Below, piece by piece: positions 12,648 to 25,923 of a stretch of DNA of 64,000 nt. This DNA comes from Viscum album (lineage: Eukaryota > Streptophyta > Magnoliopsida > Santalales > Viscaceae): the NCBI GenBank assembly GCA_963277665.1, contig OY728122.1, positions 2,124,884,024 to 2,124,948,023 on the forward strand. The letters are read 5' to 3'. The position numbers were made by a program, and so were the translations under genes. The notes below the pieces were generated by a model. The model was not told the DNA's origin, did no database searches, and saw only the letters and a list, made by a program, of their open reading frames with translations. Numbering within the stretch: the first letter of the stretch is position 1; every line of letters begins with the position of its first letter.

Positions 12648-12660
12648 TTGGTATCAAAGG
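12648..12660 (+). other. Primer-binding site of gypsy-D (initiator Met tRNA type)
   Basis: TTGGTATCAAAGG directly follows the LTR. It differs from the standard TTGGTATCAGAGC at two positions. Confidence 0.85.
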
Positions 12661-12850
12661 AAAGGTTTAGATAATTTTAGAGGTTACTATAATGTATATA
12701 TATAAAATTAAGAGATTCTAATTAATTATTATCATTATATAATACTGTAATATTACTATGTCTATTATTCTAAAATATTCTTTTTCCAAATGATTTTCAA
12801 TAGAATAAATTTGAAAGATAAATTAGGAACTTACCCAGAGGACAATATCC

Positions 12851-13801
12851 TTGAAATTCATAAATTTAGAATTGTTGGAATTGAAACTGAGTATTTATTT
12901 TACGATAATGGATCAAATAACACATTCTATAAATGGTGGTGGAATCCATGATAATGACCAACTGAATATACCACATAGGAATATGTTAATAGTGGAGAAC
13001 TATATGAGACAACACCATCTAGAATTCAATCAATCTTTTGATCATGTGGTAGTTAAGGGATAGATTAAATCCCTAAAAAAGATTTTTAAAGGCGTGGGGT
13101 GTTCATATCATCAAAAGATTAGTATTTATATTTACCATTTTGAATATGAATCTATATTGTGGTGATTAATGTTTAAGAATATTATAGAAACATAAGATAT
13201 TTATACCAAGGAATTGGAATAATTTTAGAATATCTTACATATGGAATATTTTTCTAAGGCTGTTAGACTTTTGATGAATTTTTTTTGGAATTGAAAAAAA
13301 TTAATGAAATTTAGTGGATACATATGAAGAAAACTTCTCATGATTATAATGTTATGCAAGAAATTGTTTTTAGAATATATATTGTAAAATTAAATGTTTT
13401 TCTTCATGATTGAATCTATGATACTGAACGACATTCACTTCCAATTAATTTAAAAGTTATGAGAAACATGTTTGATTTATTGAGATGTCAAAAATGAATT
13501 TTGTGGTGATCATTTATTCTACGAAAAAACAATAAAAATTTCTAGATGACAGGAAATGGGTAATAATGCATCAAAAAAATCCGAGGATAAGAAAATAAAG
13601 GATCCTGTTTTCAATCGATGGTGTAAAAAAAACCATGCAGAATGTCTTCTGAAATCGCAGATGTTATTATAATGAGGCTAGTTTTGGTATATGGATTTTT
13701 ATTGTAATGAAAAAGATTTTATTATTGGAAATATCAATTTTTATTAGTATATTTTAAGGTGTTTCAAATGTAATGAGATGGCGGATTCTGTGGATGTGCA
13801 C
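12851..13801 (+). pseudogene. gag: Gypsy-D gag remnant
   Basis: About 13035-13175 translates to LEFNQSF, then LKKIFKGVGCSYHQK and ESILWW. These match the plant gypsy gag core (F-D-G, W-I-x-x-L-E-K-x-F-x-x-M-G-C, W-W). DTYEENFS and CYARN near 13315-13365 match the later Y-E-x-x-F-x-x-L-x-x-Y-A block. A knuckle of C-x2-C-x4-H-x4-C spacing lies at 13760-13801 (CFKCNEMAD): its first two Cys are present, while the His and last Cys are changed. Several stops and frame changes occur. The start is uncertain. Confidence 0.75.
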
Positions 13802-14119
13802 CCAAACAAGAGGAAGAGTGATTGGAAGTCGCAAGACTATACAAATAAGGTTACAGTGAAGTTCATTGAAAATAGATTAGTATATGTTGTTATATAAAAA
13901 TAATTAGTAACATGTATAATACATTTTTACTAAAATTAGTCTTATGTATTTTTTATTCTAGGTCAACACATTCATTCATTTCTAATAAATTTTCTAATAA
14001 AATGAAAAATTCACCACATGAAATGGAGACATGAATTTTTGTAAAAATATCTAAGAGTAGTATTTAGGAAATAAAAATTTAAAAATATATTTGTATTACA
14101 ATATGTGGAAGGGTTTTCC

Positions 14120-15570
14120 CTACAATCCTTCAAATCTTTCCCATTATAGAATTTGATGTAATTTTTGGCACGAGTTGTATTTTAGTTTATCACGATAAGA
14201 TAGATTTTAGAGCTAAAGAGGTTATTTTCCAAAATGAGTTTATGTTTTCATATAATAATTAATTAATTAATTGTATAACATATCAAGTAGTTGATAAATT
14301 TATTAAATATGGAAATGATAGTCTTCTAGCTTATATTGTGGAAAATTAGCGAACTATTTAGATTTAAGATTGTTAGACAGTAAAATAATACATGGATATT
14401 TTCCTAATGTTTTTTCCAGGGTTATACATGATCATGGATTTTAATTTACTATATATTTAGTGTGTGATGCTAATAAAATTTAAAACCCCCTTATAAAATT
14501 TCTTTTTTAAAACTTCTATAATTTAAAAAAACTGTTATGTGAGTTTCTTGATGAGGGTTATATTCATCCTAGAACTTCAGCATTTGGTGATAATATTTTA
14601 TTTATGAAAAATAAATCTAGGAACATGAATATTTTTCTAGATTATAGTGAATTGAATAAAATAAATTTAATAATAAGTAATTGTTGCATTGTATTTATGA
14701 CCTGTTTGATCAACTCTACGAAGGTGAGTATTTTTCAAAGCATAGTCTTTGGTTGGGGTACCATAAATGATTGTAAATGAGGAAGACATTAAGTAAAAAT
14801 GTTTTTGTTCTATTTATGGGAATTATGAGTTTGTGGATATACCCTTTGGGTAAAAATATGATCCAACTGTAATCATAGATCTTATGAATAGTTATTTTAG
14901 GAGTGTTATGATAAAGTTGAGATTGTGTTTATTGACAATGATTTTTTTATTGTGAAATTTATTTGTATCTTGAAAAAAATTTAAATATTATTGTACAAAC
15001 CTTTAAAGGGAAGAATTTATATACAAAATTTGACAAACTTGATTTTTTAATTACAGTATATTATATTTCTTGGATATATTGTAATCAAATAGGGTCTAAC
15101 TATTACTCCCATAAAAAAATTGTTTATAAATGGGAAAAAACTAAAAATGTTATTGATGTTCATAGTTTTATTAGATTAGAAATATATTTTTGATGTTTTT
15201 TTGAAGCATTTAATAGTTATCTATCCCACTAACTTCTTCAATTCGAGAAAAAGTTAAAATTATATTGAAAAAGTAATGTGATGAATGTATCAAGGATTTG
15301 AAGATAATATTTGTGAATACTCTTGTTTTGGACCCACCATCTAGACATGGTGAGTTTTTTATCTACAATTATTCTTATTTGATGGGTTTGGGTTTTGTTT
15401 TAATGTTGAATGATCTGGTGACTTATTATGATTCATGTTAATTAAAACCTCTTGAGAAAACTTATCCAACACATGAGCTCAAACTGGCGGCTCTAGTGTT
15501 TTTCTAAAAATTTATAGAAATCATTTTTTATGGAATAAAGTGTCAAATATATAACAATAATAATGGTTGG

Positions 15571-15601
<31 letters not shown>

Positions 15602-15700
15602 CTTAGAATGATTTGGAAATGAGATAGAGGAGATGGGTGGAATTGATAAAGGATTATGACTACATAATTATTTACCATCTAGGAAATGAAAAAACAGATT
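14120..15700 (+). pseudogene. pol: Gypsy-D protease, reverse transcriptase and RNase H remnant
   Basis: EFDVIFGTSCILVYHDKIDF (near 14150) is the end of the protease, usually F-D-V-I-L-G-M-D-W-L. RT follows with LLCEFLDEGYIHPRTSAFGD, MKNKSRNMNIFLDYSELNKI (near 14535-14680) and then YPLGKNM-type palm sequence. RNase H shows MGLGFVLMLNDLVTYY, LKPLEKTYPTHELKLAAL and FYGIKCQIYNN between about 15370 and 15560, which are the canonical gypsy blocks. An (AT)14 run at 15571-15598 has expanded inside the RNase H segment. The RT catalytic Y-x-D-D is not recognisable. Confidence 0.85.
15571..15598. repeat. (AT)14 microsatellite inside gypsy-D RNase H
   Basis: A perfect dinucleotide run lying within degenerate coding sequence just after the IKCQIYNNN stretch. 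Confidence 0.95.
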
Positions 15701-15984
15701 AGCGAATACACAGATTCAAGAAGACAATGCTACATTATACATCAAATATATGGAACACGGTAATTTATTTAATAATATAATAAATATTGGATTAGAAATT
15801 ATGCATACCAGAATTCCCACTATTTTTTATGTGTGAATACACTCATCTCTATTATAAATAATTAAGAAATATTGGAAGGATTGTTGGGAGTAATGGGAAA
15901 AAGTTCAATTTTTTAAGAAAATTAAGTTACCTAAATTTGATGATGTCATAGAAGTTGCTTTTAAATTTAGAAAATGGTTTTATT

Positions 15985-16472
15985 CTCCATGTTACCCCCA
16001 TATGGAAACATAAATTTTGAGTGATGAGCATAGATCCCCATTTTTTATTCATCCTGGTAGCACAAAAATGCATAGATACCTTTGGGAACGTTTTTAGTAG
16101 GAAGGAATAAAGAATGATATAAATGATTTTACTATGAAAAGATTGAATTTTCAATAGGTTAAATAAGAATTAAAATTACCAAATGAGATGCTTTTGCCTT
16201 TTCTTATGCTAGAATCAAAATGATAGAATATATCTATGGATTTCATGGTGGGATTACCAATGATATGTCCAAGTAATAATGATATTTGGGTAATTGTTGA
16301 TTGATTAACTAAATCCACTATTTTTCTTCGGATTTAAGAAACTATGTATTTGGATGAACTTCCTATACTTTATGTTAAAGATATAATTAGATTATATGGA
16401 TTTCAACATTCTATTGTATCGAATCATAATCCCAAATTAACCTTTAATTATTGTGAAGGACTTATGATAAGA
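15985..16472 (+). pseudogene. pol: Gypsy-D integrase, N-terminal part (split by element E)
   Basis: Near 16020-16090 the zinc-binding domain reads DEHRSPFFIHPGSTKMHRYL, then a degraded C-x2-C region with the expected spacing. The catalytic core follows from about 16240: ISW/MDFM-type start, NNDIWVIVD and LTKSTIFLRI (near 16280-16335), LYVKDIIRLYGF and HSIVSNH (near 16370-16430), where the usual form is S-I-V-S-D-R and the second catalytic Asp is changed. The reading stops at the TAAGA target site. The continuation is at 27575. Confidence 0.85.
16468..16472. other. Left target-site duplication of element E (TAAGA)
   Basis: It is identical to 27570-27574, which follows the 3' LTR of E. Together they mark a 5-bp duplication as made by gypsy integrases. 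Confidence 0.72.
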
Positions 16473-18142
16473 TAAATTTATATATACATTTTGGATAAAT
16501 AAATTTACTATTTATTCATGATTTATTTTATAATAAAATAGGTTTTGGTTTGTTTTTATAGGAATTAGGAATTATGGACTTAATGTAATAAATTATTAAA
16601 AAGATCCAAAATATGATTTACACGTCATGTACTATATACATGACCTGTAGAAATCATTCAAAACATACTTTTAGATCCACAAACTAGACAATAAAGAACT
16701 TACATGGCATGAATACAATACTCAACATGTATATATAGTACACGATGCGATGATTTCAATGAAAAAAAATCCTACTAAAAGTAAACCACATACTCGACAA
16801 ATAGATATTTCAAGATTTTCAATGTTTTAAGGATTTCATGGTCAATGATATAAGATGATTCTTCTACTGGAAATGTGGATCTCAATTACACAATGTGATG
16901 AAAAATTACATGATGTGAATATATTGGGACATAAGTCAATTAAACCTGTACATGACGTGCATGAATTACATTCTATGTACTTGATGGGAATATTATTATT
17001 TTTAGTACCCTCTACTTATAGAAAGTTTGGAAACTTTTAGTTTCTCTTATTTTTTTGTCTGCTATTTCTTCTTGTTTTCATCCATTTTTATTTTAAAATT
17101 GATTTCGTTAATTACTTTAATTGTTTTATTGAATCCCTTTGAGTTGTTAACCATTATTTGCGCATTCTTCACCCATTTCAAACTCATTTCCATTTACAAC
17201 ATCCATTTCAATACCTCTTTACATTCTTCATCAACGCTTGTATCACACTCCAATGTTTCTTCATTAATAATGACTTTTTTTTTATTTTATTATTTTGATT
17301 CCATATTTTTCATCCTTCATTGATTCATCATGAGTTGTAATTTTTTATTATATTTACATTTATTTGAATTGTTTACCATTCATTCATGCACTTTTTAATC
17401 ATGGATTTATTCATTATTAGTTGTTTCATGATTATTCATAGCCTATTTAATATTTCCTTGAATTTGATCATCACTTCCATGTGTGGATAATCTACCTCAG
17501 GTTAAAAGGTGAGAGTAGGGGTGTTTTTGAGCTTAATGTATCTATAGATGAAAACCTGGTAACCCTATGTCTGGTAAATACATTAATAATAATTTTTAAT
17601 CACATTATTTTGAAAAAGCTTTCTATGGGAAGTATAATAGGACAAACCTAACCTAATTAGAGTGGAAAAGGACTATGAACACACTCCTAGGAAACGTTTT
17701 TCCCATAGTCCAAGAATAATGAACCCACGTTTTTAGGTATACCCTAAACATGGGATAGATTCAATATAGGTAGATCCAATTGGTTTGACAAAAACCAATT
17801 AGTGACTATTTTACCATTTCATAACCAAATCTATAGGATAATCCCATGAAAAAATATATGATTATCTTATGTCATGAGCCTTAAAGTCAACCTTTATCCC
17901 TTCCTTTATTATTTTAATTAAAATCCAAACTCCCTAGCTTTAGTAAACACAAATCCCAAATAGTGAATGTGAGAAGTCCTTTCCATGGGTTTTGTTCAAT
18001 TAGCAACTGACCTACCAGTACTCCTCGTGGGTTTGACCCTACACCAACACATTAATATGACCTTGTTGTCTATTTAGTTTGGGTCTATAAATTTCTAATT
18101 TTCCCCCTACCCATGGTAATTTAATGACCCATGCATGAACAT
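16473..18142 (+). repeat. 5' LTR of element E
   Basis: It begins TAAATTTATATATAC where the 3' copy begins TGAATTTACACAC, so the terminal TG has become TA. It ends near CATGAACAT. Clear matches to the 3' LTR include the region around 16560-16740, 17490-17600 and 17990-18060. The 98-codon frame at 17027-17323 is LTR sequence and is not preserved in the 3' copy. Confidence 0.82.
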
Positions 18143-18950
18143 TAAATTTTTTCCCCATTTATAGGGATTACTATTACCTAGGCATTGCACCCTTCCGATC
18201 TGAGCTAAGATTACCTCACCCCTACCTATTTATTATTTTCCCTCCCTGTATTTCTTTTTAAAATTTCACCCCTATGGGGACACTTATATCCTCTTTCTAT
18301 TTCTCTCTATATTTTACTCTCAGTTAGTGCATGCAATAAGGACCCCTGACTAACTCAAGATGCTTGGATACATAATAACAACTTCTCTTTATTCCCAAGA
18401 TCGTTCAATTAATTGCGGGATGTTACAACTTCAAAATGGTTGAGAATAATAGTCTTTCAACCCAACTTCTTAAATACCCCCAATATACAACACCCACCAA
18501 TCATGGTGAATGAGAAGCACTGTAGGAGTACATCATTATAGACTATTGTTTTCTATCCAATAGGGGTGATTCTTCAATCAATGTGAACCCACCAATTAAA
18601 GAAGAGACTTTCAAAATCAAACCAGGACTCATTCAAATGATCTATAATAAGGGGAAACTTATTGGGATTCAAAGTGAAAACCCCCTTGAGAAAATTCCAA
18701 ACCTTATTGATTTTTTAATTCTATTCACAACCAAGGTGAATCATGACATTCCATTCAAATAATAATTTTCTTCTTATACTTCTTTAGAAGAGCAAAGGAT
18801 TAGCTGAAGAGTCAAGATCTTGAGTATTTCAACACTTGGTATTAATTTTGATTAAAATTTATAAACAAATACCTACCACCATTTCGGACATGGAAGCTTC
18901 AGATTGAAATTCAAAACATCTTATAGGAAGTTGGAGAATCAAAATGGGAA
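18143..18950. other. Leader and gag 5' region of element E
   Basis: About 800 bases after the 5' LTR. No primer-binding site of the initiator Met type is visible, unlike the other five elements here. Some of the later part is probably decayed gag, but I cannot assign motifs before about 18960. Confidence 0.5.
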
Positions 18951-18959
18951 TCATGAGAT

Positions 18960-19750
18960 AGATTCAAGTATCTAATGCACAAATTACCATATCACATACT
19001 AGATGTGAGGCTACAACTTTATACTCTCTTCCTGGGACTCTATAATACTACTCAAACTATAGTAGATTCCACTATTGATGGAAGACTCATGATCGAGACA
19101 TAGGAAGTCAAACAAGAAATTATAGATGAATTTTCCTTATATAATTGTCTATGAAAAAATAATATAGGACCACCTTAGTGTAGAATCCATCAAGTGGATG
19201 AAACTTAATGACTCTATACTCAAGTAGAGTCTAACAAATAAAAATGAATCATTTCAATTACCTACTATTCCACCACCCCCTCATGCCCTGATGATATAAA
19301 TTCAATCCTGAAAAATATATAGAGGTATACACTAGTATGAAGACAAATGTTATGTATTAGAGGAACCTCAATTCAAATATTTTAATTTTGTTAATCATAA
19401 TAAAAAATCCATAAATAATAACACCCCTAGTAATTTCAACAAAAATAAAATAAAAAAAGAGGTTAGATCAGAAACTGCAACAAAATCAATGTTATTTTAA
19501 GTAGAGTATTGTAAAGGTACCACTATGAAAGTATGGAACACTTGGGTATACACCACAAGTTCCATCTCCTAAACCGTAATAATAATTCCAACAACATTTT
19601 CCTACAGCTCAACCATTTACACCTATATAGCCACAGAAATTCCAACAAGCTCGACCTAGACCACAATATAAACCCCCAAACCTCAAAACTAGTCTTAAAA
19701 ACCTACTAAATGTATTCATTCAGAAAGTATATACACCAATTAAAACCTAA
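18960..19750 (+). pseudogene. gag: Element E gag remnant
   Basis: Near 19010-19100 the frame reads LQLYTLFLGLYNTTQTIVD, then STIDGRLMIET. This matches the Athila gag block usually written F-Y-N-G-L-x-x-x-T-R-x-x-I-D-A-x-x-G-G-x-L. A Gln/Pro-rich tail at about 19540-19690 (FQQHFPTAQPFTPI, FQQARPRPQYKPP) is typical of the C-terminal part of such gag proteins. No zinc knuckle is visible, as is usual for Athila. The frame is broken by stops. Confidence 0.7.
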
Positions 19751-20599
19751 TAAAATGTGATGAAAACTAATGAGAGGCCATGCACAATCTTGAGCACCAA
19801 ATGTGAAAAATATCAAAGACCTTATCAAACCAACTAATAGGAAACTTTCCAGGTAAAACTAAAATGCACCTAAGATAAAAGATAAATTAATTATTTCTTA
19901 GGAGTGGGAGAATGTTGGGATTTCAGAAACAATTCAAGGAGGAGGAAAATAAGCAAGATGAACCTTTTAAATATATGATTTTCATCTGTGAGGATGAAAA
20001 CAATATCACAAAGTAATATATTTAAGGAACTAGTCCAAAATCAAGATGCATAGGAAAATCTGTAAAAAAGAGAAATGTGGAAATAAATACGTTTATGTAG
20101 GACTACTATCTAATAAACCCCTTTCCATTCCCAGAAACAGTGAGGCAATAAAATATCAGGGAACAAAATTAGATGTTTCTAGAAGTGTGAAAACAATTAA
20201 ATATTAATATTTCCTTTTATAAATCATTAACTAAAATACCATCCCATGAAAAATTCTTGAAATAATTGATTTCCAAAAAAAGGAATATGGATGAATTGGG
20301 TGACATTTCATTGAATGAGTGATGTTCTTCTATATTTTAATAGAAACATATTCCTAAAATTTGATTCCCTGGTGGTTTCTCAATTCCATTCACTATAGGG
20401 GTATACATCTTCAGAAAAGCATTATGGGATATATGCATGAACATAAATCTCTTACCTATGAGTGTATTCAAGAAACCAAGTCTTGAAGAATTAAATCCAA
20501 TAAGGGTTGATCTTGATATATTTGGATGATTAGTCAATTACCCGTAAGGGATCCTTAAAAGAAACTTAGTTAAAGTTCTAATGTTTAACTTCCCTATAC

Positions 20600-23500
20600 A
20601 TTATCAAATTATAGACATTGAAGAAGAAGGAGATGTCAGAATTATTATAGGATAGAAAATTTTAGCCACGAGGAAGGTTTTAATAATTGTCAACCAAGGT
20701 AGAGTGATATTCATATTTATAGGTGAAAATTTTGTGTTTAAATTATACAAGGCTTCTAATCAAGGCAATGGCTCTTTTTCCTATCAATAAATATTTGGAA
20801 ATAATGTAAGGGAAGAGTTTATGAATATTGAGGGTGAAAGGGAGAACATGATCCAAGATAAAAATGGATAAAATGATCATGATATTGAAAAGTACATTGA
20901 ACCATTTCTATGTGACACTATCACACTATTCATACCATCTATCATTAGGATTCAATCAATAGAATTGAAACCATTACTGATCACACTCAATTTCTCATTT
21001 CTTGAGACCGTGGAAACATTCATAATCATTATCTCCTATGATATGACCCCATAATAAGAATAAAAATTAGTTTAAGTCCTTAAAAGACTCAAAAATTGAA
21101 TATCTTAGGGGGTGGATGATCTTAAGGGGTTTCAGACTCACACTTTTCACCTGAAAATTTTATTTGGAAGATGGTGCTAAGCTTAAAACCAACCTATAGG
21201 AAGCTCACCCAACTAATGAAAAATATTTTTAAGAATTAATTTCCAACGATTACATATATTGGAATAATATTTTCGATATATGATTAAAAATGTATGAGTA
21301 TTCTATAATTTGATACAATGAAGGGGGAGTTAACATTTTCGTAAAATAAAAAATATGAGATGATATCGACTGAAACAAAAAGTGGATAAGTAGTATGTTT
21401 CTCTTATAGTAACCTTAATACAAAATCCCTAAAAGATCATTTTACACTTCCCTTTATGGATCAAATGTTTAAAATAATAATAGGTAGAAAATTATATTAT
21501 TTCATGGATGGATATTTAGGATGCAATCAAATTGTATTCAATATAGATTACTTCACTAAATCTATGTTCAATTGTCCCTTCAGAACCTCCACCTACCAAC
21601 TTATGTCTTGTTGGAATGTGAAACAAACCAGAGAAATTTCAATGTTGCATGAAAAATATATTCCATGATATAATGAAGAATTATTTTAAATATTCAAGGA
21701 CAACTTTTCTGTATATGAAAGATCCTTTGAGGTCTACCAGAGTAAGTTGCATCTTGTCTTTTAATGCTGTGATGAAAAGTGACTGGTATTAAACTATAAA
21801 AAACATCACTTAATCGTCCAAGTAGGAATATTCATCTAATATAAAATCTAAAAATATTTAATTCAAGTGGAATCAACTAAAAGCTAAGTGATAAAATACT
21901 TACTTGAGAAAAAAAACAGTAAAAGGAATATGGGGTTTTTTGGGCCACACAACATTCTACTGCCACTTCATCAAAATATTTAAGGATGTATCCCACTGCT
22001 TGGCACATTTATATTGAAAATAAAATATCTTTAAATTCATAAAATAATGTTTGTGGGCCTACCATACCCTAAATAATAGAATTATGGGTGATCCTATCAT
22101 AATTTCACCTAATTGGGACAATGACAAATAATTGGTGTGCAAATCAACCAACTTATCTCTTGGTGGTGTATTAAGATATTAGTTTAGATATATATTTTTT
22201 CCTATTTACCATGAAAGTCGGACACAAAATGATTCTCAAGTAAATTATACAACTTCTAAAATGGAACTGCTGGAAGTCATTTGGGAATTTGAAAAGTTTC
22301 ACTGTTACCTTGTACTATCTAATGTAGTCATATACAAGGACCATGAAACACATAAATATCCACTAAACCAAAAAGATTCCAAACATTGTCTTGTAAGATG
22401 GAATCTTCTACTACAAGAGTTTGAGATCATAATCATGGAAATCAAAGAATATTAGAATGCTATCATAGACCATATATTCAAACCTCCAATGGCTAGCATA
22501 ATGGATGATGATAATATTAACATCAAAGATGACTTCCTTTATGGGAAAATTTTCATGATAAATTCCCATGTTTGAACATGGTTTTTAGATATAGAAAATT
22601 ATATCCCCATGGGTTCACTCTACCCTGCCCTTACCTATGAGTAGAGGAATATATTTTTATCCAAATACTCATATTACTAATGGACTAAGCCTCTAATTCT
22701 TAATTATTATGTTGATGTTTTAATGAGGTGTTGCATCGAAAAAAATTAAAGTCTTGTTGGAATGTTTCACACATCAACAGTGGGATGGAATCATAGACCT
22801 AAACACACCAAAAAAAATTCTTCGAAGCATGGTATTTTTTCCCACACTTCGTCAAGATGCAAGGAACGTTTTTCAAACCTGTGATCAATGAAAAAAGTCA
22901 AGGATTACATGGAAAAGAAACCAAATCCCCCAAAATCCCATATTGGAAGTTCAAATCTTCAATATATAGGGGACTGATTTCATGGTAAACTTTTCTATTT
23001 ATCATGGTAAGTGTTTCATCCTTGTCAGTGTTGACTATGTCATGAAATGTCTTGAATTTGAAGCCAATACTCACAACCAACCAAAAGTGTTAATGAACGT
23101 TTTAAAGAAAAATATCTTTTCTATATTCATATTTCCCCAGTTAATTCTTAGTGATTGGGGAAATTAATTCAACAATAACATGATGAAATGATTTAATGAA
23201 TATTATGGAAATCATTATAACACTATTACTCCCTACCATCTACAAAAAAGTGGGCGAGTTGAAGTGTCAAATAGAGAAATTAAAAAAATACATGATATGA
23301 TGGTGAACACAAGTAGAAATTATAAGAGTGCGAACCTAGATACATTTTTTTGGTGTATCACACAACCTAAAAAATTCCCATTGGCACTACTCCATTCGAA
23401 CTGGTGTCCAAAAATCCATGCTATCTATCAGTGGTGTTAGAGCACTGATCTTTTTTGGGAAATAAAAAATTTGAACATGAATTATTAGAAAGCTAGTAAG

Positions 23501-23850
23501 GCCATAATGACCCAAATAGATGAGATTGAAGAAACCAAGAAGTACACATATTAGAATTCAGATATTTTAAAATAAAATACAATGATGTGTTATGACCATT
23601 GAATCATGCCTCGAATCATCATTCCTGGGGATAGAGTTCTGTTATTCAATTCATGATTAAAATTATTCCATAGAAAGCTAAAACCCCAATGGATGGGTCC
23701 TTACCATGAAATTAGGTACTTACCTTATAGAGTTATAAATATTTAGAAATTAAAATAACCTCCATTAAAGGTTAATAGGAAAAGGTTAAAAGTTTACCAA
23801 GAACCCTTCCACGAAGGGTTCTTCCTCACTCTCAAATTCTCCTGAGTTGA
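20600..23850 (+). pseudogene. pol: Element E pol remnant: RT, RNase H, integrase (Athila type)
   Basis: After a poorly preserved protease region (ATRKVLIIVNQG near 20670; IELKPLLITLNFSFLE near 20960), RT begins about 21430 with DHFTLPFMDQM, then YYFMDGYLGCNQI and FKDNFSVYERSFE, the position of the F-M-D-D-F-S-V-F-G box, here altered. RNase H: NYTTSKMELLEVIWEFEKF, DHETHKYPL and RWNLLLQEFEIIIMEIK (22240-22440). Integrase: CCIEKN near 22731, FPTLRQDARNVF near 22840 (zinc-binding region), GTDFMVNFSIYHGKCFILVS near 22975, ILSDWGN near 23145, TPYHLQKSGRVEVSNREIKK near 23230. The first two catalytic Asp and the final Glu are present. The tail PGDRVLLFNS and LKLFHRKLKPQWMGPY (23620-23705) is the Athila GPY end. 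Stops and frameshifts occur throughout. Confidence 0.9.
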
Positions 23851-25861
23851 AATTTTTCTGGATGATGAAGTTATTGTCAATGATTTATGGGAGGAAACCG
23901 ATATTTTTTATTTTCTTATTTTTATTTTCGTGTTTAGGATATTTGTTTTATTTTTAGTATCATTATTACTCACATTTTATTCTTGAACAATATTATATTC
24001 ACTTATCAACATTTATATCTGAGCTCTTTTTCATTACTGTTCACTATGTGCACCAACCCATTTCAATTATTTTATCCTTTTTAAATGTTTTCGACAAATT
24101 TTTATCTAGTACATTTGGTTTATCAATGATTTATACAAGTAAAAAATCATGACATCATCATCCACTATGTTTCCTCATGGAATGAAACTCTTCACAAGGA
24201 GTTCTCAATTCCCTAGATTCAATTTCAATTTTCCATTTCATTTTCTCTATGATATATATAGTATATATCTCCCATGATACTTTCCTAGATAGTGTGGAAA
24301 TTATATAATTTTAATTTTGGGGGAGTATTTCATGTGATTTATTTTTGATACACTTAGATTATTGATTGTTTTCATATATCTTGGATTCATTTTTCACTAA
24401 AATCATGTTATAAATCTAAAAAATCATTACACTCATTTAAATAAAATAAAAAGTTAGGTTTTATGTTTTTGAAATCCTTGTTTTAAACCTATTTATATTA
24501 TTATCATGATTTATGAGTTTAGTAATTTAATTTATATTCAAAATTTTTGAAATTTCAATAGATAGATTTACTACTTGATTTTATACCCTGAGTGGTTTCC
24601 AGTAGTTTTTGAAAACTCCCATTTATGAGAAGTTCTAGGACCCAAAAATTCATATTCATTTATATACATATTTCATGAGATAAACATGGTTCATGTAGAC
24701 CTATCAGAATATTCATTGAGATCTTATTAAGGCCATGATTTAACAAAAACACATTTGATATGATTGAGGGAGTCTTTGTTGAGCCTATTTTTTAAGAGAC
24801 CCACCTTAAATTTTTCCTTCTTTTTCAAATCATGTACATGAATAATGTTTTTGGATGGAGTAATTTCATGTTGATTTACCCTTCCTGCAACATTCTTGGT
24901 ATTATGCATGATTATCCTTTGAACAACTGTGGGGGAATTTTCACTACTAATAGACACAAAATATTTTTATTGATGAAATATATCGTGGCATTATCACTAT
25001 ATTGACATAATGTGATCCAGGATTAATTTTTGAATTTTCAATTAAAATAATATTCATTTTTAAGATATATATAAGGAAAAAAAAATTGGTTTGTGTTTTA
25101 GGAAGGTCAAAAACCACCATTTCCTGATCGATGAATCCTATGATTGATAATATGTGGTTTGGGGATGGATGTAAGATCCGGCCTGAACATGAATTTTGAA
25201 AAATAAATAAAAATAAAAAAAAACTAAATGAACATGGTACATTTTTATAATTGATATATTCATGGATCTGATTTGAGTTTTTTGGTCCATGGACACATTT
25301 TGATGTTGGAGAAGTTATTTCACTACATTGGTTGAATTTATCATGAATTTTACTTTATTACTTACCCTATTTTTAAAAATGATTTTTAGTTTCCACCCAC
25401 CTTCCCTCATCTTTAGATTCATTTGAAACCTTTTTGATGAATCCATCATGATTGATTTTTTATTTGTCTTTTCAAAGTGGATATGATAGAAAAAATTAAA
25501 GTCAATTGTTAGTAACATGTATTAATGGTTTGATCATAAGTAGAGTGACATTTTAACTATTATTTTTGAGTGGAAATTCATTATGAGATAAATTGAAGAG
25601 TTAGAATAGAATTTAATAGATAAATATTATATTATAATTAAATAATAATGAACATGGATAAAATACATAACTATGCAACATGACTGATTTAATCTATAGG
25701 ATTGATTCTGGAGGGATAACTTTTTCTTATTACACTTATTTTAGATTTCTTTGTTGTAATGAATGTTTACTATGTGAAAAACGATTTATTTTATATTATA
25801 TTATGATAATATTTTTTCTTTAGGAAAAATGTTTTTTCATATTTAGAGGAATTTGAGAAGA
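23851..25861. other. Element E post-pol region
   Basis: About 2 kb between the end of pol and the 3' LTR. Athila elements often carry an env-like ORF here, but I see no membrane segment or continuous frame that supports one. GGGGGAGT at 24321 and the purine stretch GAGGAATTTGAGAAGA just before 25862 are candidate polypurine tracts. A GC-richer patch around 25170 (GTAAGATCCGGCC) stands out, but I cannot assign it. Confidence 0.55.
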
Positions 25862-25892
25862 TGAATTTACACACACACACACACACACACAG

Positions 25893-25923
<31 letters not shown>

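Noticed and set aside
17027..17323. 98-codon hydrophobic frame resembling a membrane protein
   Set aside because: It falls in the E 5' LTR. The aligned 3' LTR region near 26450 is interrupted. The hydrophobicity reflects T-rich codons.
25165..25200. TGTAAGATCCGGCC as a possible start of another LTR
   Set aside because: It has a weak likeness to the gypsy-C LTR start over about nine bases only, with no partner copy or PBS found.
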